In this document: positions 1 through 7,253 of the stretch, one piece after another
Position numbering within the stretch: position 1 is the stretch's first letter
How the letters are laid out: every line of letters starts with the position of its first letter
Position numbers and translations under genes: made by a program
Notes under the pieces: generated by a model
What the model was told of the DNA's origin: nothing
What the model saw: only the letters and a program-made list of their open reading frames with translations
Databases searched by the model: none
Assembly (NCBI GenBank): GCA_029939535.1
Contig: JAOZST010000054.1
Location: 1 to 20,808, forward strand
Direction of reading: 5' to 3'
Length of the DNA: 20,808 bases
DNA from: NBML01 sp029939535
Lineage (GTDB): Bacteria > Desulfobacterota > Desulfobacteria > Desulfobacterales > Desulfobacteraceae

Positions 1-112
1 ATGCGCCCCCATCCTTCCAAATATTATCAATCAATCTCAATGCATAATCTGTTTCATTCTCTGGGTTGGCAATATAGCTGTGAGCCACATTATCTAAGGT
101 TATTTCTGCCAT
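1..112 (-). CDS. ABC transporter ATPase, GlpT-like (partial, N-terminus only)
   Basis: Only the first 37 codons are present; the gene continues beyond the left edge. The peptide starts MAEITLDNVAHSY and carries a segment with DYALRLID followed by a W and DGGA. This is the layout seen just before the Walker A loop in the second ATPase (GlpT) of the rhizobial glycerol ABC transporter. That GlpT is unrelated to the glycerol-3-phosphate antiporter of E. coli. The ATG at 112 is preceded by AGGAG 8 nt upstream; the nearby ATG at 116 is in another frame and soon stops. The gene starts 41 nt after the GlpS-like gene on the same strand, so the two are probably one operon. The catalytic domain is not visible, so the specific assignment rests on the short N-terminus and the neighbour. 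Confidence 0.6.
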   Translation of the reverse strand, partial: MAEITLDNVAHSYIANPENETDYALRLIDNIWKDGGA

Positions 113-153
113 TCATATCTCTCCTATTCACGGTGTATCTGATCACAGCGCAT

Positions 154-1239
154 TTAAGCAGAAGCATTTTTCGGCGATAAAATAAGTTCTCCAGCTTTGG
201 AAAATACGAATAAATTTGCCGGATCAAGGTAAAACATGATCTTTGAACCAATTTTTTTTGAATATACACCCAGTTCCTGAACAACAAGTTTTGTTCCGGT
301 ATAATTCACATGAAAAAATGTTTCAGATCCGTTTATTTCCGCCAGATCAAGAGTTGCTTCTATTGCAATATCAGTTTCATTTTGGGGATTTAAATGCAGG
401 TGATTGGAACGAATACCCACAATATAATTTCCGGAGGTCAATGATTTCATATGCATAGTCAAAGGTATGGTTACATCATGACCCAGGTGGAACCCAGGCC
501 CTTCAACATTGCAATCAATCAAATTAATGGGGGGGTCACTGAAAACTTCAGCAACTTTGATTGTAGCTGGTTTATGAAAGACTTCAGAAGTTATGCCGGT
601 TTGATGAACCCTTCCTTCATCAAGAACAACAATATTGCCCCCTAGTTTCAATGCCTCTGCAGGTTCGGTTGAAGTATACACGACAATGGCATTCCTTTGG
701 GCAAAGATTTCCTGAAGGTCAATCTGGAGTTCCTCACGAAGCTTATAATCAAGATTGACCAATGGTTCATCAAGCAGAAGAAGGTTTGTGTCTTTGACCA
801 GAGCCCTGGCAATGGCGCACCGCTGCTGCTGGCCGCCGGACAGCTCAATGGGCATTCTATCCAGCATATCATCAAGATGGAGCATGGCAGCTGCTTCTTT
901 AACCCGGTCTTCTATTACATTTTTTGCCATCCCGGCTACTTTTAATGGAGAGGCAATATTGTCAAAAACAGTAAAGGAAGGATAATTAATAAATTGCTGA
1001 TAAACCATGGAAATGTTGCGTTTACGAACAGATACCCCGGTAACATCCTTGCCGTCCACAAATATCTTACCTTTGGAAGGGCGGTCCAATCCAGCCAGGA
1101 TTCTTAAGAGGGAGGTTTTACCGGCCAAAGTTCTGCCAAGAAAGATATTTATAGACCCGGAATCAAACTCAAGAGAGATGTCTTCTAAATATGTTTCATC
1201 ACCAACACGCAAACTAATATTTTCAATTGAAATACTCAT
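154..1239 (-). CDS. glpS: ABC transporter ATPase, GlpS-like (glycerol uptake)
   Basis: A 361-residue ATPase of the sugar/polyol importer class. Visible motifs: Walker A GRTLAGKTS (35-43), Q-loop region YQQF (80-83), signature LSGGQQQR (133-140), Walker B LLLLDEP (153-159), D-loop NLD, then a C-terminal TOBE-like regulatory domain. The Q-loop segment with INYPSFTVFDNIASPLKVAG and the LDYKLREEL segment match GlpS of the rhizobial glycerol transporter GlpSTPQV as I remember it. The substrate is therefore inferred to be glycerol or a similar polyol; no permease or binding-protein gene is in view. The usual H-loop histidine is absent: the segment reads YTSTEPAEA, with Thr191 where His is expected. 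The start at 1239 has GGAG 6 nt upstream; an ATG at 1320 would add 27 unlikely residues. It is the first gene of an operon running leftward. Confidence 0.85.
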   Translation of the reverse strand: MSISIENISLRVGDETYLEDISLEFDSGSINIFLGRTLAGKTSLLRILAGLDRPSKGKIFVDGKDVTGVSVRKRNISMVYQQFINYPSFTVFDNIASPLKVAGMAKNVIEDRVKEAAAMLHLDDMLDRMPIELSGGQQQRCAIARALVKDTNLLLLDEPLVNLDYKLREELQIDLQEIFAQRNAIVVYTSTEPAEALKLGGNIVVLDEGRVHQTGITSEVFHKPATIKVAEVFSDPPINLIDCNVEGPGFHLGHDVTIPLTMHMKSLTSGNYIVGIRSNHLHLNPQNETDIAIEATLDLAEINGSETFFHVNYTGTKLVVQELGVYSKKIGSKIMFYLDPANLFVFSKAGELILSPKNASA

Positions 1240-1671
1240 ATTGAACTCCGAACAAACTTGATCCAGAAAATTACAAATGCAAGAATGAGATTGGGGCTTT
1301 AAAAACAAAAAAATTATCAACCCAACCCGTGAGCTAACTTATTTCATTTGTTATAACAAACTTTCTTAGACAAACCTTTAGTATCGATTAAAATTATGAA
1401 TACCATTTGTCAATTTATGTTTATTATCGGCTCTACCATTTATTCATTATATCATCAAGAAAAAAACAAGAAAATTAACTCACATAAAATATGACCATCA
1501 ATGGGTAAGACCTTTGAAAATATTTCCAAGCTCTTTTTCCAGGATTTGTTTTAACAGGTCCTCTGGTTGTTTCCCCCACCAATAATATTGACATGGATAT
1601 GCAGGACATTAAAGAATTTTACAGGGACAAACCTGGAAAGCATCCCAAGTACGGCACAGCATAAATTTAAT
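1240..1671. other. Intergenic region upstream of glpS-like operon
   Basis: These 432 bases lie between the start of the GlpS-like gene and the stop of the alpha/beta hydrolase gene, both on the minus strand. The half nearer glpS is AT-rich and should hold the promoter of the transporter operon. A minus-strand TTGACA is at 1408-1413, but no good -10 box sits at the right distance, so I do not call a promoter. The other half holds a short open stretch on the plus strand (1518-1664), described separately. I see no RNA gene or convincing terminator. Confidence 0.5.
1518..1664 (+). pseudogene. Possible gene remnant or very short ORF, unknown
   Basis: After a TGA at 1515-1517, the plus strand stays open for 48 codons and ends in TAA at 1662-1664. 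The last part reads like coding sequence (MDMQDIKEFYRDKPGKHP..., from ATG 1593), with ordinary codon choice. There is no Shine-Dalgarno sequence before that ATG and the upstream part has no start. I do not recognise the family. It could be the 3' end of a decayed gene on the strand opposite to its neighbours, or chance. Confidence 0.2.
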
Positions 1672-2277
1672 CTAACCCAGATAATCCAGCAATATATTGT
1701 TTAATTCTTCCAAGTGGCCAGAATAAAAATGTTCACATCCCTTAATTACTTCAAACCGGGGTTGGATCTGCCATTTATTGATTGCAGCCTGTATCATATC
1801 CGGGGGTGCAATTTCATCATTGGCACCGGTGAGTATAAGGCCGGTGGAAGGCATTGAATACACGTCTTCAAAGGACATGAATCCCATTGGAGGAGAAACC
1901 ATGATATGATCTGTTACCCTGTATCCGGATGCAATAACAGATGCATTCATTCGTGCTCCAAAGGAATACCCCACAAGCCAGAGATCTGAAAAACCTGATT
2001 CTTCTAAATAGGCCAGGGCAGCCCTGACATCATCCTGTTCTCCACTGCCATTGTCAAACATACCAGAACTTCCTGCTGTCCCCCGGAAATTAAACCGGAG
2101 CGTTGTAAACCCTTTTTCACAAAAACTCTGGACAATCTGTCCCACAACAGGATTATCCATATTTCCTCCGTAAAGAGGATGGGGATGGGTCACCAACACA
2201 GCCCTGGTTGAAGAATTTTTGTCCAACATCCCTTCAAGTCTGATATTGTCACAATGAATGATGACAGATTTTTCCAT
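1672..2277 (-). CDS. Alpha/beta hydrolase, COG2945-type
   Basis: A 201-residue cytoplasmic alpha/beta-hydrolase-fold protein of the short COG2945 type. Visible features: the family motif HPHPLYGGNMDNPVV (31-45), RFNFRG (61-66) near the oxyanion region, nucleophile elbow GYSFGA with Ser105, Asp154 in GANDEIAP, and His183 in CEHFY, giving a complete Ser-Asp-His triad. Such proteins are presumed esterases or thioesterases; the substrate cannot be told from sequence. There is no signal peptide. The start at 2277 has AGGA 8 nt upstream, inside a tandem 14-bp repeat. The gene begins 74 nt after pyrG on the same strand and may be the last gene of the eno-lolA-like-pyrG transcript, though no functional link to CTP synthesis is evident. 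Confidence 0.87.
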   Translation of the reverse strand: MEKSVIIHCDNIRLEGMLDKNSSTRAVLVTHPHPLYGGNMDNPVVGQIVQSFCEKGFTTLRFNFRGTAGSSGMFDNGSGEQDDVRAALAYLEESGFSDLWLVGYSFGARMNASVIASGYRVTDHIMVSPPMGFMSFEDVYSMPSTGLILTGANDEIAPPDMIQAAINKWQIQPRFEVIKGCEHFYSGHLEELNNILLDYLG

Positions 2278-2280
2278 TTA

Positions 2281-2322
2281 CTTTATCCTGATTTCTTTAT
2301 CCTGATTTCCTGGTCCTGATTT
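2281..2322. repeat. Tandem 14-bp repeat, about 3 units, at hydrolase RBS
   Basis: On the plus strand the unit CTTTATCCTGATTT occurs twice in a row without change (2281-2294, 2295-2308). It is followed by a third copy with 11 of 14 matches (2309-2322). A looser CCTTGATCCTGG echo follows near 2337-2348. Read on the minus strand, each unit carries an AGGA core, and the copy nearest the gene supplies the Shine-Dalgarno sequence of the hydrolase. The array fills most of the pyrG-hydrolase gap. Confidence 0.75.
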
Positions 2323-2351
2323 TTTTTATTCCTGGACCTTGATCCTGGTTT

Positions 2352-3992
2352 CTATTTTTTTGCGTTTTTTAAGGATGCTTTAACAAACTCCCTGAAAAGG
2401 GGATGGGGATTATTGGGTTTGGATTTAAACTCTGGATGGAATTGGCATCCTAAATACCAGGGGTGATCCTTAAACTCTACAATTTCAACCAGTTCATGAT
2501 CCGGGGATGTTCCACTGATAGTTAAACCTGCTTTCTCAAGACGTTCAATGTACTCATTATTGAACTCAAACCTGTGGCGATGACGCTCTGAAATGTTTTC
2601 TGTCTTATAGGCTTCCATGGCAAAGGTATCTGGCTTCAAAAGACATGGGTAAGCCCCCAGCCTCATGGTACCACCCTTATCTGACTCTTCATCCCTTTTC
2701 TCAACCTTCCTGGTCTGCTCATCATACCATTCCTTCATCAAATAGATCACAGGAAAAGGTGTATAAGGGTCAAACTCTTCACCATTGGCATCTTCCATTC
2801 CAGCCAGGTTTCGAGCCACCTCAATCACAGCCATGTGCATACCAAGACAGATACCAAAATAGGGTACTTTGTTCTCCCTGGCATATCTGGCAGCCAGGAT
2901 TTTGCCCTCAATCCCCCTGGACCCGAATCCTCCTGGAACAAGTATACCGTCATTGGCTGATAATTTTTCCTCCAGATTTTCTTCCGTAAGGGAGCTGGAA
3001 TCAACGAATTGAAGATTCACCCTGGTATCATTAAAAATACCCCCATGGGAAAGGGCCTCATTCAAACTTTTATAGCTTTCAGTCAAATCAACATATTTTC
3101 CCACAATGGCAATGGTAACAGAAAATCTTGGACTTCTGAGTTTCTCAACCATTTCCCGCCAGTCATCCAAACGGGGAGCCCTTGCCCATACATTCAATTT
3201 TTTTAATATTTTATCCCCAAGGCCTTCTTTATTATAAACCAGAGGCACTTCATAGATGCAGTCCACATCCTTTGCCGTAAAAACTGCATCTGCATCCACA
3301 TTACAAAACAGGGAAATTTTATCCTTAATTTCCTGGGACAGGTAGGATTCTGTCCGGCAAAGCAGGATATCAGGCTGGATTCCTATACTTCTCAATTCCT
3401 TTACACTGTGCTGGGTGGGTTTTGTTTTAACCTCACAGGCAGTCTTGATATAGGGAACCAGGGTCAAATGGATATAGATCACATTGGATGGACCTGCATC
3501 TGCCTTGAATTGACGTATTGCCTCAAGAAAGGGCAAAGACTCAATATCTCCAATGGTCCCGCCGATTTCGACAATCACCACATCAGCATCATTGGACACA
3601 AGTGCGATGCTTTTTTTTATTTCATCGGTAATATGGGGTATGACCTGAACAGTGCCTCCCAGGTATTCCCCTCTACGTTCTTTTGTAATGACCTGGTCAT
3701 AAATTTTACCCGTGGTAAAATTATTATTTTTCCCCAGTTTGGCATGGGTAAAGCGTTCATAATGGCCCAAATCAAGATCTGTTTCCGCACCATCATCCGT
3801 TACAAAAACTTCCCCATGCTGAAAGGGATTCATTGTTCCTGGATCGACATTTATGTAAGGGTCCAGTTTTTGTATGGTTACAGAAAGGCCTCGACTCTCC
3901 AGAAGCATTCCAATGGAAGCAGAGGCAAGTCCTTTGCCCAAAGATGATAATACGCCACCGGTAACAAAAATGTATTTGGTATTTTCAGCCAT
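2352..3992 (-). CDS. pyrG: CTP synthase
   Basis: Catalyses UTP + ATP + glutamine to CTP, the last step of pyrimidine nucleotide synthesis, in the cytoplasm. The 546 residues match the usual length (E. coli 545). The N-terminal amidoligase domain (about 1-270) has the P-loop region GGVLSSLGKG (12-21), DPYINVDPGTMNPFQHGE (44-61) and EIGGTIGDIES (142-152). The C-terminal class I glutamine amidotransferase domain (about 290-546) has PGGFGSRG (353-360), nucleophile Cys382 in GICLGMH, and His519/Glu521 in QFHPE, so the triad is complete. The ATG at 3992 has GAGG 6 nt upstream. The LolA-like gene and eno lie upstream on the same strand. Confidence 0.98.
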   Translation of the reverse strand: MAENTKYIFVTGGVLSSLGKGLASASIGMLLESRGLSVTIQKLDPYINVDPGTMNPFQHGEVFVTDDGAETDLDLGHYERFTHAKLGKNNNFTTGKIYDQVITKERRGEYLGGTVQVIPHITDEIKKSIALVSNDADVVIVEIGGTIGDIESLPFLEAIRQFKADAGPSNVIYIHLTLVPYIKTACEVKTKPTQHSVKELRSIGIQPDILLCRTESYLSQEIKDKISLFCNVDADAVFTAKDVDCIYEVPLVYNKEGLGDKILKKLNVWARAPRLDDWREMVEKLRSPRFSVTIAIVGKYVDLTESYKSLNEALSHGGIFNDTRVNLQFVDSSSLTEENLEEKLSANDGILVPGGFGSRGIEGKILAARYARENKVPYFGICLGMHMAVIEVARNLAGMEDANGEEFDPYTPFPVIYLMKEWYDEQTRKVEKRDEESDKGGTMRLGAYPCLLKPDTFAMEAYKTENISERHRHRFEFNNEYIERLEKAGLTISGTSPDHELVEIVEFKDHPWYLGCQFHPEFKSKPNNPHPLFREFVKASLKNAKK

Positions 3993-4030
3993 TAATTCCT
4001 CACTTGTTTTAAATTAGTGCGCTATTACGC

Positions 4031-4055
4031 AGCTTTTAGCATTTAGCTAACAGCT
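4031..4055. repeat. Stem-loop between lolA-like gene and pyrG
   Basis: AGCTTTTAGC (4031-4040) and GCTAACAGCT (4046-4055) form a 10-bp stem with one mismatch and a 5-nt ATTTA loop. It sits in the 74-nt gap, 38 nt before the pyrG start. There is no U-tract after it in the direction of transcription, so it is not a standard terminator. It could be an RNA-processing or stability element in a polycistronic message. Confidence 0.45.
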
Positions 4056-4066
4056 ATACTATTAAA

Positions 4067-4924
4067 TTATTCATACAATTTTCTAAAATTTTCTATCTGT
4101 TTTTCAAGTTCATCAATTTCACCCGAGGCCTTTTGGTCCTCATATCTATCCTTTCCAGGATATCGCTGCTGGATATAATCCACATCAAAAAGTTCAGGTG
4201 AGAATGTTGATTTCAGTTCAAATCCCTGGACCTCAATATCAACAAACAATTGATCGTCAACAAAAATTCTAATCTCCATGGGATACCATGTTTTACTGAC
4301 CCGCTGCCAGTTTTTATAATGAAATGCAATGGTCCATGTATTTTTCTTAATCACATATAGAACAGGAAAAAAACTGTCCTTTTCAATCCAGAGACCCTGA
4401 AATTTTTTTGGATCTCCAGCAGGAGGATGCCCAATAAAATAACAGATCTTGTTATCCAGCCTCTGGAAGGTTACCTTTTCCGTATCCACGCCCGCCAGGA
4501 CAAGTTGACGCAAAAGGGATTCATGGTCCCTGTAGAGAAGAATATCCGTATAAAAATCCACGGGAGATTTTTCCAGGGCAACAGCAACTCCATCTGATAT
4601 CTTTATAAATCGGGAATCAGACTCAACATAAAACCTGGACAACTTGTTTGAAAGGATTTCAGACCGAAGCCTGCCAGGAAAATCATAGACCAGTTTTTCA
4701 TCCAGCTCTATTGTCCTGGTTTCAGTTTGAATCCCTTGTTCACCAAGTGCCAAAGAGTCTATTACCTTACGGACCTGGTAAACCTCAAGCCCCACAGGTT
4801 CTTTGATTTTCTGATTCACCAGATGCAACAGGTGGGGCGTTTGTGGAACAAAGGCCAGGGCACTTCCTGTGAACAATATACAAAATACTGCCAGGAAAAA
4901 AATTAACGCTGTTTTGTTTTTCAT
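4067..4924 (-). CDS. Exported LolA-like (outer-membrane lipoprotein carrier fold) protein
   Basis: A 285-residue exported protein. The N-terminus has a charged start (MKNK), a hydrophobic core, and a likely signal peptidase I site after ALA (22-24); there is no lipobox cysteine. The mature part alternates short beta segments. It contains GLWIEKDSFFPVLYV and KTWYPMEIRIF stretches followed by F(S)PELFDVD, a pattern typical of LolA/LolB-like and COG2834 proteins that bind acyl chains in the periplasm. The role is inferred from fold resemblance only. I prefer the ATG at 4924, just 4 nt after the enolase stop, because it puts the signal peptide at the N-terminus. An upstream ATG at 4987 would overlap eno by 59 nt and bury the signal peptide. 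No good Shine-Dalgarno sequence is visible, so translation is probably coupled to eno. Confidence 0.7.
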   Translation of the reverse strand: MKNKTALIFFLAVFCILFTGSALAFVPQTPHLLHLVNQKIKEPVGLEVYQVRKVIDSLALGEQGIQTETRTIELDEKLVYDFPGRLRSEILSNKLSRFYVESDSRFIKISDGVAVALEKSPVDFYTDILLYRDHESLLRQLVLAGVDTEKVTFQRLDNKICYFIGHPPAGDPKKFQGLWIEKDSFFPVLYVIKKNTWTIAFHYKNWQRVSKTWYPMEIRIFVDDQLFVDIEVQGFELKSTFSPELFDVDYIQQRYPGKDRYEDQKASGEIDELEKQIENFRKLYE

Positions 4925-4928
4925 AAAA

Positions 4929-6206
4929 TCAAGGCTGTACAAAAAGGTCTTCAGGAAAAGACGCAGAATCACCCAGTTCTTCCTCAATACGTATCAATTG
5001 GTTATATTTTGAAACCCTGTCGCTACGTGACATGGATCCAGTCTTGATCTGCCCGGAATTAATTCCCACAGCCAGGTCTGCTATAAAGGTGTCTTCGGTT
5101 TCACCGGACCTGTGGGAAACAACCGTGGTATAACCTGAATCCTTGGCCATCTGAATGGTATCAAGGGTTTCAGTAACCGTGCCAATCTGGTTGAGTTTAA
5201 TAAGAATTGAGTTACCAATTCCCCTTTCAATACCCTTTTTAAAAATATCCGGGTTGGTTACAAATATATCATCACCCACTACCTGTATGGAGTTTCCCAT
5301 CCTCTGGGTCATGATTTCCCAGGAGTCCCAGTCACCTTCTGCAAGACCATCCTCTATGGAATACAGAGGATATTTTTCAACAAGATTCTCATAATAATCT
5401 ATCAGATCTGTTGCAGACATCTCTTTGCCCTCTGACTGAAACAAATATTTCCCGTCTCTATAGAATTCAGAAGCCGCTGCATCCAAGGCGATACCGATAT
5501 CCTTGCCAGGTCTGTACCCGGCAGACTCAATGGCATTGATGATGTACTCAAGAGCCTGTTCATTGGATTTCAGATTCGGGGCAAATCCTCCTTCATCCCC
5601 AACGGCTGTGTTCAACCCTTCACTCTTGAGAATTTTTTTCAGGGTGTGAAAGGTTTCAGCACCCATGCGAACCGCTTCAGCAATGGAATCAGTGCCAAAG
5701 GGAAGAATCATGAACTCCTGGATATCCAGGTTGTTGGCAGCATGGGCCCCTCCGTTTATAATGTTCATCATGGGCACGGGAAGGACCCTGGCATTAATGC
5801 CTCCAAGATGTCTGTATAAAGGCACTTCACAGGCTTCTGCAGCAGCTCTGGCCGCTGCCATTGATACACCTAGAATAGCATTGGCTCCCAGTCTTGACTT
5901 ATTATCAGTTCCGTCAATATCCAACATGGTCCGGTCAAGCCCTGCCTGGTCCATGGCATCATAACCAATGATTTCAGGAGCAATCACCTCATTTACATTG
6001 GCAACGGCATTGAGAACCCCTTTGCCCATAAAACGGTTCTCAGCATTGTCCCGAAGTTCCAGAGCCTCTCTTGTACCGGTGGAAGCGCCTGAAGGAACTG
6101 CTGCCCTGCCCTGGGCACCACATGCCAGAATCACATCCACTTCTACCGTTGGATTTCCCCTGGAGTCCATTATTTCCCTCGCTCTGACATCAATCAATTC
6201 TGTCAT
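4929..6206 (-). CDS. eno: Enolase
   Basis: Interconverts 2-phosphoglycerate and phosphoenolpyruvate in glycolysis and gluconeogenesis. The 425 residues fit the bacterial family. Visible features: N-terminal ARxIxDSRGNPTVEV (9-23), mobile loop SGASTG (39-44), catalytic Glu205 in GDEGG, Mg ligands Asp242 (LDAAASEFY), Glu285 (SIEDGL) and Asp312 (VGDD), base Lys337 (LIKLNQ), and SHRSGETED (364-372). All key residues are present. The ATG at 6206 follows a GGGGG-rich Shine-Dalgarno stretch. It is the first gene of a minus-strand group with the LolA-like gene, pyrG and possibly the hydrolase. Enterobacteria also pair pyrG and eno, but in the order pyrG-eno. Confidence 0.98.
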   Translation of the reverse strand: MTELIDVRAREIMDSRGNPTVEVDVILACGAQGRAAVPSGASTGTREALELRDNAENRFMGKGVLNAVANVNEVIAPEIIGYDAMDQAGLDRTMLDIDGTDNKSRLGANAILGVSMAAARAAAEACEVPLYRHLGGINARVLPVPMMNIINGGAHAANNLDIQEFMILPFGTDSIAEAVRMGAETFHTLKKILKSEGLNTAVGDEGGFAPNLKSNEQALEYIINAIESAGYRPGKDIGIALDAAASEFYRDGKYLFQSEGKEMSATDLIDYYENLVEKYPLYSIEDGLAEGDWDSWEIMTQRMGNSIQVVGDDIFVTNPDIFKKGIERGIGNSILIKLNQIGTVTETLDTIQMAKDSGYTTVVSHRSGETEDTFIADLAVGINSGQIKTGSMSRSDRVSKYNQLIRIEEELGDSASFPEDLFVQP

Positions 6207-6267
6207 TTTTACCCCCTGCCATATTTAAATATTATTAACCTGTATACCTGTGATTTTTTCTGCACCA

Positions 6268-6296
6268 TTAATAACAATATCCTTTCCCACATTCAA
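6268..6296 (-). promoter_or_regulatory. Candidate promoter of eno operon
   Basis: On the minus strand TTGAAT (6291-6296) and TATTAA (6268-6273) are 17 nt apart, each matching 4 of 6 consensus bases, about 60 nt before the eno start. It is a weak match in AT-rich DNA. Confidence 0.3.
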
Positions 6297-6370
6297 GAAC
6301 TAATCGAAATTTATTTCATTGAATCCATATCTTTATGAAGACCTTTTTACTAATTGCTTTTTCCCTAATC

Positions 6371-6397
6371 TTGACAAACAAAAATCAGTCTTATAAG
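6371..6397 (+). promoter_or_regulatory. Candidate promoter of adk
   Basis: A perfect TTGACA (6371-6376) is followed by TATAAG (6392-6397) after a short 15-nt spacer, about 50 nt before the adk start. Confidence 0.4.
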
Positions 6398-6448
6398 TAC
6401 CAATGTTGAGGTGGTTTTATATTTATTTAAACAGTTTAAGGAGTTACA

Positions 6449-7123
6449 ATGAACATTCTTTTTTTTGGACCCAATGGCAGTGGCAAAGGAACCCAGGGCA
6501 CCATCCTGAAAGACAGATATAATATCGCACATATAGAGTCTGGCGGCATATTCCGTGAAAATATCAAGGGTGGAACAGAACTGGGCAAAAAAGCCAAAGA
6601 ATATATTGACAAAGGGGACCTGGTACCAGATGAAATTACCATCCCCATGGTTCTTGACAGGCTCCAGCAGGATGACTGCAAAAAGGGATGGCTTTTGGAC
6701 GGTTTTCCCAGGAATAAAATCCAGGCTGAGAAACTTCATGCCTCCCTTGAAAAAGCAGGCATGAAACTCAATTATGTAATTGAGATGCTGCTTGACCGTG
6801 AAATTGCTAAAAACAGAATCATGGGCCGACGTCTATGCGAAAATAACAATAATCACCCAAATAATATTTTCATTGAAGCCATCAAACCAGATGGAGACAA
6901 ATGCCAGGTTTGCGGTGGAGCCCTGAGCGCCCGGGATGATGACCAGGATGAGGCTGCCATTGATAAACGTCATTCCATTTATTATGACACAGAAACAGGA
7001 ACCCTTGCTTCTGCATATTTTTTCAAGGATATTGCCCAGAAGGATAATTCCGTTAAATATTTCACCCTGGCCGGTGAAAAGGATCTTAAATCTGTTACAG
7101 AAGAGCTGATCTCAAAATTGTAA
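6449..7123 (+). CDS. adk: Adenylate kinase, divergent form
   Basis: Transfers phosphate between ATP and AMP to give two ADP. The 224-residue protein has the P-loop GPNGSGKGT (7-15), Arg36 of the AMP site, DGFPR (84-88), GRRLC (126-130) opening the LID, and RDDD (162-165). It departs from the textbook family in several places. The AMP-site motif STGDMLR is ESGGIFR. The LID has Cys130, His136, Cys152 and Cys155 instead of a four-Cys zinc site. The VxxRLxxY region after the LID is AIDKRHSIYY, with Lys173 where an Arg is usual. The Shine-Dalgarno sequence AAGGAG is ideally placed. It stands alone between eno (divergent) and rpsU. It could be the housekeeping enzyme of this lineage or a specialised second copy; I cannot tell without the rest of the genome. 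Confidence 0.9.
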   Translation: MNILFFGPNGSGKGTQGTILKDRYNIAHIESGGIFRENIKGGTELGKKAKEYIDKGDLVPDEITIPMVLDRLQQDDCKKGWLLDGFPRNKIQAEKLHASLEKAGMKLNYVIEMLLDREIAKNRIMGRRLCENNNNHPNNIFIEAIKPDGDKCQVCGGALSARDDDQDEAAIDKRHSIYYDTETGTLASAYFFKDIAQKDNSVKYFTLAGEKDLKSVTEELISKL

Positions 7124-7184
7124 GAAAACAGTATAACTGGTATTTAAACCTTGCCCGGCTTTGTTTTTTGCTTGCTTTTATCTT

Positions 7185-7213
7185 TTGATTTTGCTAAATA
7201 GCCAGGTTATAAA
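7185..7213 (+). promoter_or_regulatory. Probable sigma70 promoter of rpsU
   Basis: TTGATT (7185-7190) and TATAAA (7208-7213) with a 17-nt spacer lie about 40 nt before the rpsU start. The -10 box matches 5 of 6 consensus bases. Confidence 0.55.
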
Positions 7214-7253
7214 TATTGCATATTTAAATCCATGATGAAAGGGGCGATGCCTT

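Noticed and set aside
1240..1520. Promoter of the glpS-like operon at the TTGACA at 1408-1413
   Set aside because: No acceptable -10 hexamer at 15-19 nt; the best candidates match only about 2 of 6 bases.
3408..3947. Plus-strand open frame of 179 codons
   Set aside because: It lies wholly antisense within pyrG, whose catalytic residues are all intact; the frame has no family resemblance.
4925..4987. Longer start for the LolA-like protein at 4987
   Set aside because: It would overlap eno by 59 nt, put 21 residues before the signal peptide, and it is not needed because the ATG at 4924 is well placed.
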